Numbered from the stretch's first letter, positions 8,866 through 18,622 are shown. The stretch is 64,000 bases of DNA from Larkinella soli (GCF_003703975.1 NZ_QTJY01000003.1:310001-374000), one strand, 5' to 3'. Notes: generated from the sequence alone by a model not told the origin. Made by a program: numbers and translations.

Positions 8866-10698
8866 TTACAGCTTCAGCAGTTTGGTGGTAAAGGTCTGCG
8901 TTCCGTCGTTGACCTGTACCAGATAGAGCCCGGCCGGAAGCGGTGTGCCGTTCTGGTCGGTGCCGTTCCATTGCACCCCGGTCCGACCCGTTGCCGCCTG
9001 GTTCGGAGTAAGCGTGGCGACGGGCACGCCGGCCGTGTTGAGGATGCGCACCGACACGGGCCCTCTCTCCTCAAACCGGTAGGTTATGTCGGTTTTCTCC
9101 CGGAAGGGGTTGGGGTATGCCCGCACCTTCTCCGCCGTTTCCGCACTTTCGGGCCGCTCGTGAGCACCCAGGGTTTCAGCCAAAGCCCTATTCCGGGCGA
9201 TGGAGGACTCAGCCGCTTTCCGCGCCCCCCCATTCGACGATCCTATAATCACCCTGCCCACGGGCGCCCGCAGCGTCAGGGGCCGGTTGAAGGTGACTGC
9301 GCCCGAATAGGTACCCCGGGCGATATAGACCGTATAATCGCTGGGCGCGTGCTGGGCGGCCTGCTGCAGGGTCCGGTAGGGCTTATGAATTTCGCCGGTG
9401 GGCTGGTCATACAATCCTTCCGCGTCGACGTAGGCGGATTTAGCCTGATAAAACCTGGCCACCTCGTCCCGAAACGCTTCGTCCTGAAACCCCAGCCCGT
9501 AACCCGGCAGGGCAATATCCGGCTCGCCGAAAGTGGATTTGGTGACACTGGATTGGTTGTGAACGCCAATCGCTACGTTCGACCCCTGGTAGGTGACGGG
9601 GCCGCCCATGTCGCCCGAAAACGACGGGGTTTCATAGATCATAAACCGGTCACGGTCACCGTTTTTCAGGGTGGTCAGGTGTTCGTTCTGCTCCAACAGA
9701 GAGGTCTGCGTCAGTTGCAGGGTTTTGTATGTAGTAGTGCCTTCCAGAACGGCGCCGTCGGCTCCATAATGGAAAATATCCACCGGTATGCCCCCGTTCC
9801 CCTTCGCGTCGATGGCGAAATTGCCGGGGTTGGTCGCGATGCGGAAATATTCCTGCTGGCGTTCGCCGGGCCGCAGGCCGGTGCCGTTGGGCAGCGGTTC
9901 AAAAACCACCCAGCCGTAATAAAAGAACCAGGATGAAAGGTAGGGTTCGGCTTTGAAGTACAGGGAACCCGACCGGGGCAGCGTCCGATTTTTCAAAGGA
10001 TACTGGTCCTGGGGCGCAGGGTGCATGACCGTGCCGCCGACCGAGGGCGGCACGTTGAACTCGATGACGTCATAGGGGTCGGTCTGGCTGAAATAGTGGT
10101 CGTACATATTCCAGGACGTCACGATGGACCCGTTGGGGGCAATCCAGCCCGTGCCGTACGCGTGCGTCCCGTTGGTAAACCGGCCCACGGCTTTGGCATA
10201 CGGATGCGTTTCCGTAAGGTTCGTCGCAGTGGAGGTCACGGTTCGGGCCGAAAGGCCGGGGTTTCCCGCAGCCTGTCGGGCGCTTCGTGCCCGCTCGTCT
10301 GTAATCCTGACGTCAGAAAGACGCACGGTATTGCGGTCGCCGGCAGCGGCAAACAGCGATACGTTCACCGATTGACCGTTGAAGTACGCCGAGCTGTAGT
10401 GCCAGTCCCGGAGATCCTGCTTTCTCAGCTCCTGCCGGGCGCCGTCGCTGCCTTCCAGCACCAGATAGCTGTTTTCACCCAGTTCCGTACCGGCGAAGTA
10501 CAGCCGAAGAAACGTCGTGTGGGGTTGCGTCACCTGCGTCAGGAACCGCAGGTGATCGCGGCCCGGCGGATCGCCCGTATATCGGAAGGAATGCGGCACC
10601 ATTTTCTGAGCCTCCGCCGAACTGCCGAGCAGGCAGATCAGACCGACGAGGAAAAGATTGATTGCTTTCACAGTGGCTGCTGGGTTAATGTATCTCAC
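8866..10698 (-). CDS. Secreted trypsin-fold protein lacking the catalytic Ser and His, with T9SS sorting domain
   Basis: 610 residues: signal peptide (about 10-31, ending AEAQ), a beta-rich N-terminal domain, a trypsin-like domain (about 165-405) and a C-terminal T9SS type A sorting domain (about 530-610, starting YPNPF and ending KLLKL). The trypsin landmarks are present but altered. The active-site serine loop reads SGDMGGPV, so Ser is replaced by M364, and the histidine segment reads IVTSWNMYD where VTAAHC is expected, so His is replaced by N197. It is therefore probably a catalytically dead protease homologue displayed on the surface. The GTG at 10698 overlaps the stop of the upstream gene (GTGA), suggesting translational coupling; GTG at 10671 is an alternative start giving a more standard signal peptide. 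Confidence 0.8.
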   Translation of the reverse strand: MRYINPAATVKAINLFLVGLICLLGSSAEAQKMVPHSFRYTGDPPGRDHLRFLTQVTQPHTTFLRLYFAGTELGENSYLVLEGSDGARQELRKQDLRDWHYSSAYFNGQSVNVSLFAAAGDRNTVRLSDVRITDERARSARQAAGNPGLSARTVTSTATNLTETHPYAKAVGRFTNGTHAYGTGWIAPNGSIVTSWNMYDHYFSQTDPYDVIEFNVPPSVGGTVMHPAPQDQYPLKNRTLPRSGSLYFKAEPYLSSWFFYYGWVVFEPLPNGTGLRPGERQQEYFRIATNPGNFAIDAKGNGGIPVDIFHYGADGAVLEGTTTYKTLQLTQTSLLEQNEHLTTLKNGDRDRFMIYETPSFSGDMGGPVTYQGSNVAIGVHNQSSVTKSTFGEPDIALPGYGLGFQDEAFRDEVARFYQAKSAYVDAEGLYDQPTGEIHKPYRTLQQAAQHAPSDYTVYIARGTYSGAVTFNRPLTLRAPVGRVIIGSSNGGARKAAESSIARNRALAETLGAHERPESAETAEKVRAYPNPFREKTDITYRFEERGPVSVRILNTAGVPVATLTPNQAATGRTGVQWNGTDQNGTPLPAGLYLVQVNDGTQTFTTKLLKL

Positions 10699-11990
10699 TG
10701 AAGACTAACCAGTACCAGCACCAGCCCCGTGCCCTTCTCCAGCGCCGTCATGGCTTTGCCGAGAATGGCTCCCTGAGCCTGACTGCGGTCCGACGCCTTC
10801 ATGGCATGACCCGCCGTGGGCGACGTCGTGAGCAGATCGCCCGGCCGGATGGCTCCATACCGGGCGTCGACCCGGCAATACACCCGCCCCGTCAGCGCCA
10901 CAGGGTGTTGCCCGTCGGCGAGCGTTCCGGCCTGCCCCATCAGCATCCCCGGCTGCACGTCGCCCGCCCCGCTCACGATACCGGCCACCGTTCTGTCGTA
11001 CGCCTGCCGGGCCACCCGCAGGTGACCCGGTTTTTCCGGATCGATACTGACCACCGTACCCGGCAGCAGCGTTTCGCCCCCCTCGATGTCGAAGTGTTCG
11101 GCGAGGTCGGCCCCGCCGGTGATTTCGAGGACTTTGGTCGAGGTGGTTCCGTTGACCTGTAACGTTTTGGAGGGGGCCGTGAGGCCGATGCCGACGTTTC
11201 CGTTGGGCGTAATCACCATCGTTGCCTCGTTGGAACTGGCGGTTTTGGAAAAAACCAGCTTACCGGCCCCGGCCCCCCAGCTGCTGTTGGCTACCCCGAT
11301 GCGCCAGGCCGCTCCGCCCCCACCCGGATTGATGAGTTTAAGCTGCATATCACTCTCCGAAGCGACGCTCAACCGGGCTTCGTTGTCGGTAGTTCCGACT
11401 TTCACCTTGCCCCCGCCGTTGGCGAGGTGGACGTTCTGTTCCGAATCGTTATTGATGTACAGCGGGTCGCTGCTTTCGATCTGGTTGCCGTCGAGGGCCA
11501 GCATGTGAATGTTATCCCCCACCTTCGAGTGAAGGCGCAGGGCACCGTCCGCCACATAATTGCCTGATTTCGAAACGTTTGCTCCGTACACCGTGAAGAC
11601 GGTCGGGTGGTCGGCGCTGATACCCAGCCGGGCCGTTCCGGGCGTCATGGCGAACAGCATGGACCCGTTGTGCCGGATGCGGAACGTCTCTTCGTTGCTG
11701 ATCGACCAGAGGGTGGCCGTGCCGTTCAGCAGGCTTCTCCGCAGTTCGATACCGGCCGTCTGGTCGTTTAACTGATTACCACCTATCGAACTGACTCTCA
11801 GATAGGTATCCACGGTATTCTGTACGTCCAGGCTCCGCTGGGGAGTCGCCGTCCCGACGCCAACTTTCACCGTCGGAAGAACGTACTGGTTGCCGCCGGC
11901 CGATAACCATTGCGCCGGCGATTGAAACGGGCGAAGCAACAGACCCGCCAGGCAGGCCATCCTCAGAAGGTTTGCAAAACACTTGTTCAT
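10695..11990 (-). CDS. Secreted fibre-like protein, function unknown
   Basis: 431 residues from the ATG at 11990, chosen because it opens a signal peptide (ACLAGLLLRPFQSPAQ); an upstream in-frame start would add 16 residues. The body has short repeated beta units (VKVGVGTATPQRSLDVQN, TPNGNVGIGLTAPSKTLQVN) like those of phage tail-fibre and Bacteroidota surface proteins. The C-terminal 130 residues (ADLAEHFDIEGGETLLPGTV, then GRVYCRVDARYGAIRPGDLL) form a conserved module that follows such fibres in this phylum. No autocleavage S74 domain is seen. It is coupled to the trypsin-fold gene downstream, so the two may act together at the surface. Confidence 0.65.
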   Translation of the reverse strand: MNKCFANLLRMACLAGLLLRPFQSPAQWLSAGGNQYVLPTVKVGVGTATPQRSLDVQNTVDTYLRVSSIGGNQLNDQTAGIELRRSLLNGTATLWSISNEETFRIRHNGSMLFAMTPGTARLGISADHPTVFTVYGANVSKSGNYVADGALRLHSKVGDNIHMLALDGNQIESSDPLYINNDSEQNVHLANGGGKVKVGTTDNEARLSVASESDMQLKLINPGGGGAAWRIGVANSSWGAGAGKLVFSKTASSNEATMVITPNGNVGIGLTAPSKTLQVNGTTSTKVLEITGGADLAEHFDIEGGETLLPGTVVSIDPEKPGHLRVARQAYDRTVAGIVSGAGDVQPGMLMGQAGTLADGQHPVALTGRVYCRVDARYGAIRPGDLLTTSPTAGHAMKASDRSQAQGAILGKAMTALEKGTGLVLVLVSLQ

Positions 11991-12049
11991 TGAAGTATTG
12001 TGTGAAGTTTTTTGGTTAAGACCGACTAAAAAAGCCATAGCTTCCCCAA

Positions 12050-12074
12050 CCCGGAGCAGGTATACTGCTCCGGG
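12050..12074. repeat. Perfect 10-bp inverted repeat
   Basis: CCCGGAGCAG and CTGCTCCGGG with a GTATA loop, between the lipoprotein stop (12113) and the fibre-like gene start (11990). On the minus strand only TT follows the stem, so termination would be weak; it may attenuate read-through or protect a 3' end. Confidence 0.5.
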
Positions 12075-12112
12075 AAAAAGGTTCTACCGGGTGGGGAGAT
12101 GGTCGGGCCGGA

Positions 12113-12829
12113 TCAGTTGTTCGGTACGGCCAGGTACACCTCGATGATCCGGGGTGTCATGGAGACGATGCGGATACCGCCATACTGGAACTGGTTCATC
12201 GGTTTCATCACCTTAAAAAGGAACAGGTCGCCCTGCTGGTACACCGGAGGCTCCTGGTTGTTATCCACCCAGTAGGTTTCAAACAGACCCGGGCGCTCTT
12301 TCACCATATGTTCGAGGGTCTTGAGGGAGAGATAGGCGGGATTGAACCAGGTGGTTTCCATCGCATCCCCGGACTCAAACGTGTAGGTCAGTTCGCTCCA
12401 CATCGTTCTGGACATTTCGATCTGGGCGTTGTGGTACAGATTGAAATGGGTCTTGTAGGTCGTGGCCGCCGGCCGGCCGTTCAGGAAATCGAAACTGTTG
12501 AGCGCGCCGTTCGACAGCGTAAACACCGTCGGAATCTGGTTGGGGTCGGTCCCGGCCGGGTAGACCGGCCACTCGATCCTCCAGGTGTGGCATTTGGTGT
12601 GTGCCCACAGACCGTATTCGGGAATGAACGTCTGGCGGGTAATCGTAGGGTGCGCCAGGGGCTGCCCGCCCGGATTGGAATTGTAGCCTCCGATCCCGTT
12701 CGGGGGAGGATTTAGAACGACCTGATCGGCGCGTGTGGCCTGAACCTGCCGATCAATGAAGTTTTCCCTGCAACCGCTCAGCCCCATCAGGAAGAGGGCG
12801 AAGACGGTAACTCCTTTTACGTGCTGCAT
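12113..12829 (-). CDS. Putative lipoprotein, function unknown
   Basis: 238 residues with a type II signal peptide; the lipobox is GLSGC with the lipidated Cys at position 20. The mature part is rich in aromatic residues (WRIEWPVYPAG, TYKTHFNLYHNAQIEM, ETYWVDNNQEPPVYQQG) and probably a beta-sandwich. No family is recognised. It precedes the fibre-like and trypsin-fold genes on the same strand, with a hairpin between, so it may belong to the same surface system. A good promoter (-7 TACCTTTG) lies about 75 bp upstream. Confidence 0.7.
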   Translation of the reverse strand: MQHVKGVTVFALFLMGLSGCRENFIDRQVQATRADQVVLNPPPNGIGGYNSNPGGQPLAHPTITRQTFIPEYGLWAHTKCHTWRIEWPVYPAGTDPNQIPTVFTLSNGALNSFDFLNGRPAATTYKTHFNLYHNAQIEMSRTMWSELTYTFESGDAMETTWFNPAYLSLKTLEHMVKERPGLFETYWVDNNQEPPVYQQGDLFLFKVMKPMNQFQYGGIRIVSMTPRIIEVYLAVPNN

Positions 12830-12901
12830 TTTAGTTGGTGTGGAAAAAGAGGAATTGGTTGCCTACTGCTTACAGGTGATTCGGCCGATACCTTACGGCA
12901 A

Positions 12902-12937
12902 CAAAGGTAGGGCGGGCTCCCTGCCGGGGGCTAACAC
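12902..12937 (-). promoter_or_regulatory. Promoter of the lipoprotein gene
   Basis: -7 box TACCTTTG (12909-12902 on the minus strand); 21 bp upstream the -33 region reads GTGTTAG (12937-12931). The start codon is at 12829. Confidence 0.55.
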
Positions 12938-13008
12938 GGACTTCCCAGAAAATAGCATGGATGTAACACGAAGCGATTACTCGCAAAAAGCCGCTACTAA
13001 TCAATTAT

Positions 13009-16000
13009 TTACAAAAAGGCATCCGAAGAGCTTTCGGCTTTTTGTTTCGCAAATTCGGAGGGCAGCATTCCGAACTGCTCCTTAAAGCAACGGGAGAAAT
13101 AGGAAAGATGCTGGAAACCGGAGAGGTAAGCGGCCTCGGCAATCGGGATGCCGGGTTGCTGCAGGAGGTCGGCGGCCCGCTGCAGCCGGATGTAGCGGAT
13201 GAAATCGGAGGCCGACTGGTCGGTGAGCGCTTTCAGCTTCCGGTGCAGCTGCATCCGGCTCATGCCCATTTCCCGCTGAAGCCCTTCCACGCTGAAGGCT
13301 TCGTCGGCGATGTGTTCGTCGATGATGCGGACGGTTTTTTCCAGAAACTCGGCTTCGCGGTCGCGGAGGGGTGTTCCGGAAGGTTGCAGCAGCACCTCCC
13401 GACTGTATTTCCGGCGCAGGAGGTCCCGCTGGGTGAGCATGCCGTCGATGCGGGCCACCAGTTCGTCGAGGGCAAACGGCTTGGCCAGATACTGCTCGGC
13501 CCCGCCCCCAAACCCTTCTTTCCGGGACTCGACATCGTCTTTGGCTGTCAGCAGGATCACCGGAATGTGGCTGGTAAGGTCGTCTGCTTTCAGGTGGCGG
13601 GTCATCGAAAAACCGTCCATCACCGGCATCATCACATCAGAAATGATCAGGTCCGGAACCACCCGGCGGGCCATTTCCAGCCCTTCGTCGCCCCGCTTGG
13701 CCTGCACGACCCGGAAGCGGCCGGAGAGTTGCCCGCGGAGGTAATCGTTCAGTTCGGGGTGGTCTTCCACCAGCAGCAGCGTGGGTTTGTCCTCCCCGCC
13801 GGCTTCGGCCCGTTCCTCTTCCGCCACCGGATCGGAGGCCGTCAAGGCGATGCCGGGGGGCGTTGGGGAAACGACCGGGGTCACTCCGTCGGCGTCCGGC
13901 GCTGCCGCGGCTTCCAGCGGCAGCCGGACCTCAAACGTACTGCCCATTGCGGGCCGGCTTATCACCTGAATCGAGCCGTTGCCCAGTTCGACCAGTTCTT
14001 TGGTCAGGGCCAGCCCCAGACCGGTACCCTCGAAAGCCCGCGTTTGGGAGGGATCGATCTGGTAAAAGCGGTCAAAGATGCGGGTTTGCAGCGATTCGGG
14101 AATGCCGATGCCCGTGTCGCTGACGACGAGCCGAAGACCGGTCGCGGGGTCTACCTCCGCCCGCAGGGTGACCTCTCCGCCCGCCGGGGTAAACTTGACG
14201 GCGTTGGCCAGCAGGTTGTACACGATCTTTTCGAGCTTATCGCGGTCGAAAGCCGCTACCCACTCGGTCTCGGGCAGATCGATCCGGTAATGCAGCTGCT
14301 TGCCGGCGGCCATGGGCTGAAAGTACTGGGCGGTCTGCCGGAGAAAGCCGATCAGGTGGCCCGGCTGCCGGTTCATGGTCAGCATCCCCATTTCGGCCCG
14401 GGCCAGATCGAGCAGCTGGTTCACCAGCCGCAGCAGTCGGTTGGCGTTCCGCTCCATCATGTGGGTTTCTTCCGGACTGATGGCTTCCCGTTTCTGGAGC
14501 GGAGCCAGAATAAGCTGAAGGGGGGTCCGGAACTCGTGCGAAATGTTGGCGAAAAACCGGGACTTCACCCGGTCCAGCTGTTTGATGTAATCCGCTTCGA
14601 TTTGCAGGATTCTGGCCTTTTTAGCCTCTTCTTCAGCCAGCGCCTGGGCAATTTTGCTGCTGCAGATGGCCGCAATGGTTTGCAGGGCTTCCTGATGATG
14701 CTCTTTGAAGAACCCTTTTTCGGGGTGTTCCGAGTCGATAACCCCAATGACCTGGTTCTGGAGCAGCAGCGGAACGGCCAGTTCAGCGGATCGCACCTCG
14801 TCGTCGACGACATAACGCGGGTCCTGGGTGGTGTCCGTTACAATTTCCGGTTGGCCCGTCCGGGCGACGCTTCCCACGATGCCCTCGCCGAGCGGAATGA
14901 CCAGCGGGTTGAGGATGGAATAGGCCTCCGGGTTCTTGTTCCCGTAGGCGGCTTTCTGCACCAGGGCCGTCCGGTCTTCGTTGAGCAGGTAGATGACGCA
15001 ATCGACAAAGCCCAGCCGGGCTATGCAGTTTTTAGCCACATCCCACAGAATTTCGTCCACCGTATTTTTGCCGTACAGCGAGGTGGCGAAGTAGTGGATG
15101 GTTTCGTCTATTTCCTGCCGGAGTTGCAGGCTTTGCGAAAGCCGGTATTGTTCGTTTTCCAGGGAAAGCTTCAGGTTGCGCTGCCGGAGTTTATACCGAT
15201 TGAAAAGCAGATAGCCGATCAAAGCGCCCAGCAGTACGAAGGCGATCAGGGTGACGATCAGCGTCCGGTGCTGGCTTAGCGACGCCTGCTGGGCCTGCAG
15301 GCGAAGGTTCTGCACACGCAGTTCACGGTCTTTCTGTTCGCCCTGGTATCGCGCCTGGAGGTCGGCAATCTGCCGGGACAATTCCGCAGACTGCAGACTG
15401 TCGGTCAGGAGCTGGTACTGGCGTTGGGCGATCACGGCTTCCCTGGGTTTGCCCAGCACGCCGTAAATCAGGGGCAAATTGGACAGAACCAGCTGCTGAA
15501 GACTTTTGGACCGGATTCGTTCGGCGATGACCAGCGCCCGCTGCGAATACTGCAGCGCCTGCGGAAAATCGCCCATGTCCCTGTAAAGCAGCGCCAGGTC
15601 CGCATAGGAACCGCCGATGTTCAGCTGATTGTCGTTTTTCAGGTCGATGGCCAGCGACTGGTTGTAGAACTTCCGCGCCTTGCCGAACTCCTTCCGAATG
15701 CGGTAAATCCTGGCCAGGTTATGAAACGTGTTGCCTATCGCCTGCTCATCCCGCCGGGCCGTCTGGATGTTCAACGCCTTCAGACCCGCCTGCAGGGACC
15801 GGTCGTAATCTTTTTTGTCGAAGTATACGTTGCCCAGGTTGCCGTAAATGGCCCCGAGCAGGGCCGTGTCCTGCCGCGCTTCCGCGATTTTCAGGGCCTG
15901 CTGGTTGGCCTCGATGCTCGCATCGTACAGTTTCATGTAACGGTTGATGACGCCCACGGCCATGTAGGCGCGGCAAAGGTACCGCTGCTCGCCCAGCCTG

Positions 16001-16308
16001 TGGAAAATTGAAAGCCCGGCTTTGGCGACAGCGAGCGCACCGGCGTTGTCACCCCGGTCGGCGTAGAGCCGGGCCAGCCGTTGGTAAGCTTTTCCTTCCG
16101 ATAAGGTAAGGTGATGCTTCCGTGCCAGCGTCAGGGCGGTTTGGGCAGCCTTCAGCGCCTGTTCGGGCTGGGAGGAAGTGAGTTGCTCCGCCCGTTCCAG
16201 CTGCCGGTTTACCGTTTCCTGAGCAACACCGGTCTGGGCCAGGACCGAAGCGGCTTCCGGACCGGCAACAAGGAGAAAGCAAAACAGGAACCGGAAGAGT
16301 GAAGGCAT
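13009..16308 (-). CDS. Hybrid two-component sensor (TPR-GAF-HisKA-HATPase-REC-AraC)
   Basis: 1,099 residues from the ATG at 16308, which opens the signal peptide PSLFRFLFCFLLVAG. In order: signal peptide, about six TPR repeats (40-310), coiled coil, membrane segment (LIVTLIAFVLLGALIGYLLF, about 365-385), GAF domain, HisKA with NISHEFRTPL, HATPase (GTGLGLALTKELV), receiver with D in IISDVMMPVMDG and K in LAKPF, and an AraC-type double HTH (HRKLKALTDQSASDFIRYIR, then SYFSRCFKEQFGM). All parts of a two-component system are thus in one membrane-anchored chain, as in Bacteroidota one-chain regulators, but with TPR/GAF sensing rather than the beta-propeller of HTCS. Target genes are unknown. Confidence 0.93.
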   Translation of the reverse strand: MPSLFRFLFCFLLVAGPEAASVLAQTGVAQETVNRQLERAEQLTSSQPEQALKAAQTALTLARKHHLTLSEGKAYQRLARLYADRGDNAGALAVAKAGLSIFHRLGEQRYLCRAYMAVGVINRYMKLYDASIEANQQALKIAEARQDTALLGAIYGNLGNVYFDKKDYDRSLQAGLKALNIQTARRDEQAIGNTFHNLARIYRIRKEFGKARKFYNQSLAIDLKNDNQLNIGGSYADLALLYRDMGDFPQALQYSQRALVIAERIRSKSLQQLVLSNLPLIYGVLGKPREAVIAQRQYQLLTDSLQSAELSRQIADLQARYQGEQKDRELRVQNLRLQAQQASLSQHRTLIVTLIAFVLLGALIGYLLFNRYKLRQRNLKLSLENEQYRLSQSLQLRQEIDETIHYFATSLYGKNTVDEILWDVAKNCIARLGFVDCVIYLLNEDRTALVQKAAYGNKNPEAYSILNPLVIPLGEGIVGSVARTGQPEIVTDTTQDPRYVVDDEVRSAELAVPLLLQNQVIGVIDSEHPEKGFFKEHHQEALQTIAAICSSKIAQALAEEEAKKARILQIEADYIKQLDRVKSRFFANISHEFRTPLQLILAPLQKREAISPEETHMMERNANRLLRLVNQLLDLARAEMGMLTMNRQPGHLIGFLRQTAQYFQPMAAGKQLHYRIDLPETEWVAAFDRDKLEKIVYNLLANAVKFTPAGGEVTLRAEVDPATGLRLVVSDTGIGIPESLQTRIFDRFYQIDPSQTRAFEGTGLGLALTKELVELGNGSIQVISRPAMGSTFEVRLPLEAAAAPDADGVTPVVSPTPPGIALTASDPVAEEERAEAGGEDKPTLLLVEDHPELNDYLRGQLSGRFRVVQAKRGDEGLEMARRVVPDLIISDVMMPVMDGFSMTRHLKADDLTSHIPVILLTAKDDVESRKEGFGGGAEQYLAKPFALDELVARIDGMLTQRDLLRRKYSREVLLQPSGTPLRDREAEFLEKTVRIIDEHIADEAFSVEGLQREMGMSRMQLHRKLKALTDQSASDFIRYIRLQRAADLLQQPGIPIAEAAYLSGFQHLSYFSRCFKEQFGMLPSEFAKQKAESSSDAFL

Positions 16309-16475
16309 AGAGATCAGGGCAGAACCTGGTGTTCGGCGTTCTTTCCGCAAAAAATAGGGCAGACCGTGGCCTGGATGGGACGGTCATATTGCGCAAAAAG
16401 GATCCCGGCCCCGCGAGACGGCATCCGGTTGAGCAGCCGAATATACGAAGGGACATACGGCTGGGAATAAAGGAT

Positions 16476-17030
16476 TTAGGCAACGGTTGTCCGGCCGCCC
16501 GCCCGGGCGCTCAGAAGGTCTTTGACCAGCGAAATGTTCAGCGCCCCGTAGCCGTAGATTAGAACCGGCAGGAGATACAGAAAGTAAATCCGCCAGGTGA
16601 ACGTCTCGACCAGGTGGGTAGTATAGAAAGCATTGAAGTCGTAGTCCGGGAATTCGACCAGCAGGTAACGGACGGTCTGGGTAAAGGGGTTGAACACCGG
16701 AAACGCCAGCAGCAGGACGGGCAGAAACGTCAGCTCGTACAGCCCGATGCCTCCGGGAGTTAGCCGGACGGACCGGAGGGCCAGGCCCTGGTGAACGAGG
16801 TTGATCAGCATCAGGACGATCAGCAGGGTTACGATCTCCGGAAGCACGGCGCCCCGCATGAGTATCCCGAAATAACTGCCTGCGCCCCCGAACGATTGCA
16901 TAATCGCCATCTTTTTCTCGAAGGAAAACAGCCACGTCAGGGCTTCAAAAAAGGCAACGCCGACCAGCAGGATGGCGACCCCGATCAGGGGATTTTTCAG
17001 AAAACGGCGGGTAATCGGTAAGGAGTGCAT
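16476..17030 (-). CDS. Four-helix integral membrane protein, function unknown
   Basis: 184 residues with four hydrophobic segments (about 15-35, 60-84, 97-120 and 148-170) and a Phe/Tyr-rich loop between the last two. There is no recognisable motif and no DNA-binding tail. It lies 167 bp upstream of the hybrid sensor on the same strand, so it could be co-expressed. It resembles the membrane part of some LytTR-type regulators of this phylum, without the LytTR domain; that likeness is weak. Confidence 0.6.
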   Translation of the reverse strand: MHSLPITRRFLKNPLIGVAILLVGVAFFEALTWLFSFEKKMAIMQSFGGAGSYFGILMRGAVLPEIVTLLIVLMLINLVHQGLALRSVRLTPGGIGLYELTFLPVLLLAFPVFNPFTQTVRYLLVEFPDYDFNAFYTTHLVETFTWRIYFLYLLPVLIYGYGALNISLVKDLLSARAGGRTTVA

Positions 17031-17329
17031 GGTTCAGACAAAATCAGCTTTGATAATTCCGGTGAAAACGTCCCGGAAGAACCGCCGGAGTACGGTAAAC
17101 CGAAGGGGTGCATTGCGTTTCCTGTGTCTCATTGGGAAGATTGGCAGAATTTATCGGTATAATGGTTTATCTGTCAGCAATATACTCTTCTTTCCTTTTC
17201 CGACAATTACTTTCCTGAAAAAGCGCAATAGTTGATTTTATTGTCGAAAGGAGCCGTTCAGCAACCCAGTATTTCGGAGGGCAAGTATCCTTTTGACGAC
17301 GACGGAACCCGCAAACTTAAGGCAGGCAT

Positions 17330-18622
17330 ATGAAAATAGGGCTTTTATGGATCTTCTGGGGACTGTTTTCCTTCACCGGCTTTGCCCCGCCTGCTTCGGA
17401 GAAAAAACCCCGCATCCTGATCAGCACCGATCTTGGCGGTACCGACCCGGACGACAACCAGTCGATGATTCATTTCCTGATGTATGCCGACCGGTTCCGG
17501 GCCGAGGGCCTTGTCTCCTCCCCCTCCTACGGCAACGGTTCGCGGGAGAAGATCCTGGAAATGATCGACCTCTACAAGAAGGACCTTCCCCGACTGAGCC
17601 GCCAACGGAAGGACTACCCCAGCCCGGAGGCACTGAAGGCGGTCTGTAAACAGGGCCGCCACGGTCCGGCTCCCCTCAAAGGCTATACCGCCCCGACCGA
17701 GGGCTCGGAATGGATCGTCCGGTGTGCCCGCAAAGAAAGCCGGCAGCCGCTCTGGGTGCTGGTCTGGGGCGGCCTCGACGATCTGGCCCAGGCTCTGCAC
17801 GACGCTCCCGACATCCGCAGTCGAATCCGGGTGTACTGGATCGGCGGGCCGAACAAAAAATGGAGCGTCAATAGCTATGCCTATATTGTTGAAAACTTCC
17901 CGGACCTGTGGCTGATCGAAGCAAACGGCTCCTACCAGGGTTTCTTTGCCGATGCCGGGGCGCCGGACAGCCTGAGTAACCGAAATTATTATGATCGCTA
18001 TATCCGGGATGCCGGCTTTATGGGCAGGGATTTCGGAAAGTATTACCAGGGCAGCATCAAGATGGGCGACACACCGTCCCTGCTGTATGTGATGCACGGG
18101 AACCCGAACGACCCCGCCCGGGAAAGCTGGGGCGGCAGTTTCGAACCGTTCCGACACAGTCCGCGCCGGGTCTATCACCGGACCACCACGACGGCCGATA
18201 CCGTGCCGGTGTATTCCGTGGTTGAGTTTCACTTCAACGGCCCGGAGGTCGACCTGCCGCCGGATTCCGCCTGTTTTACGATGGCCGTGCAATCCCGGGC
18301 CGGGGAGCAGACCTGGCCGGGTTATTCTCTGGGGAAGGGGCGCTACGTCATCCGGTATGCCCCCAAACAGACCGAGGTGCTGACCTACCGGATTCGCTCG
18401 GAAATCCCCGGCTTTCCGGAGCAATCCGGGCAACTGGTCGTGAACAACGTCTGGCCTGGCCGACCGGGACCGGATGATTACCGGCTGGGCCCTCACTGGT
18501 ACACCGACCGGGCCGACCCTGCGCTGTTCCTCGGCATTCAGCAGGGCGCCCGGACGGTGCAGAAATGGCGCAGCGCCGTCCTGCTCGACTGGGCGACCCG
18601 CTGGGCCCGGCTGCGGGAATGA
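17330..18622 (+). CDS. DUF1593-type nucleoside-hydrolase-like secreted protein
   Basis: 430 residues with a signal peptide (about 1-24, FTGFAPPAS). The N-terminal domain carries ILISTDLGGTDPDDNQSM, the Asp-rich calcium-binding start of the nucleoside hydrolase fold, followed by LVWGGLDDLAQAL and RIRVYWIGGPN, as in DUF1593 proteins. The C-terminal 130 residues form a beta-sandwich, also typical of DUF1593 proteins, in which it has been linked with carbohydrate binding. The role is probably hydrolysis of a glycosidic or N-glycosidic bond outside the cytoplasm; the substrate is unknown. It is transcribed alone, divergent from the membrane protein gene 300 bp away. Confidence 0.82.
   Translation: MKIGLLWIFWGLFSFTGFAPPASEKKPRILISTDLGGTDPDDNQSMIHFLMYADRFRAEGLVSSPSYGNGSREKILEMIDLYKKDLPRLSRQRKDYPSPEALKAVCKQGRHGPAPLKGYTAPTEGSEWIVRCARKESRQPLWVLVWGGLDDLAQALHDAPDIRSRIRVYWIGGPNKKWSVNSYAYIVENFPDLWLIEANGSYQGFFADAGAPDSLSNRNYYDRYIRDAGFMGRDFGKYYQGSIKMGDTPSLLYVMHGNPNDPARESWGGSFEPFRHSPRRVYHRTTTTADTVPVYSVVEFHFNGPEVDLPPDSACFTMAVQSRAGEQTWPGYSLGKGRYVIRYAPKQTEVLTYRIRSEIPGFPEQSGQLVVNNVWPGRPGPDDYRLGPHWYTDRADPALFLGIQQGARTVQKWRSAVLLDWATRWARLRE

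Noticed and set aside
12050-12074. Perfect hairpin considered as a strong terminator
   Set aside because: The T-run is missing on the minus strand, and the plus strand has A's after the stem; it is listed as an inverted repeat only.
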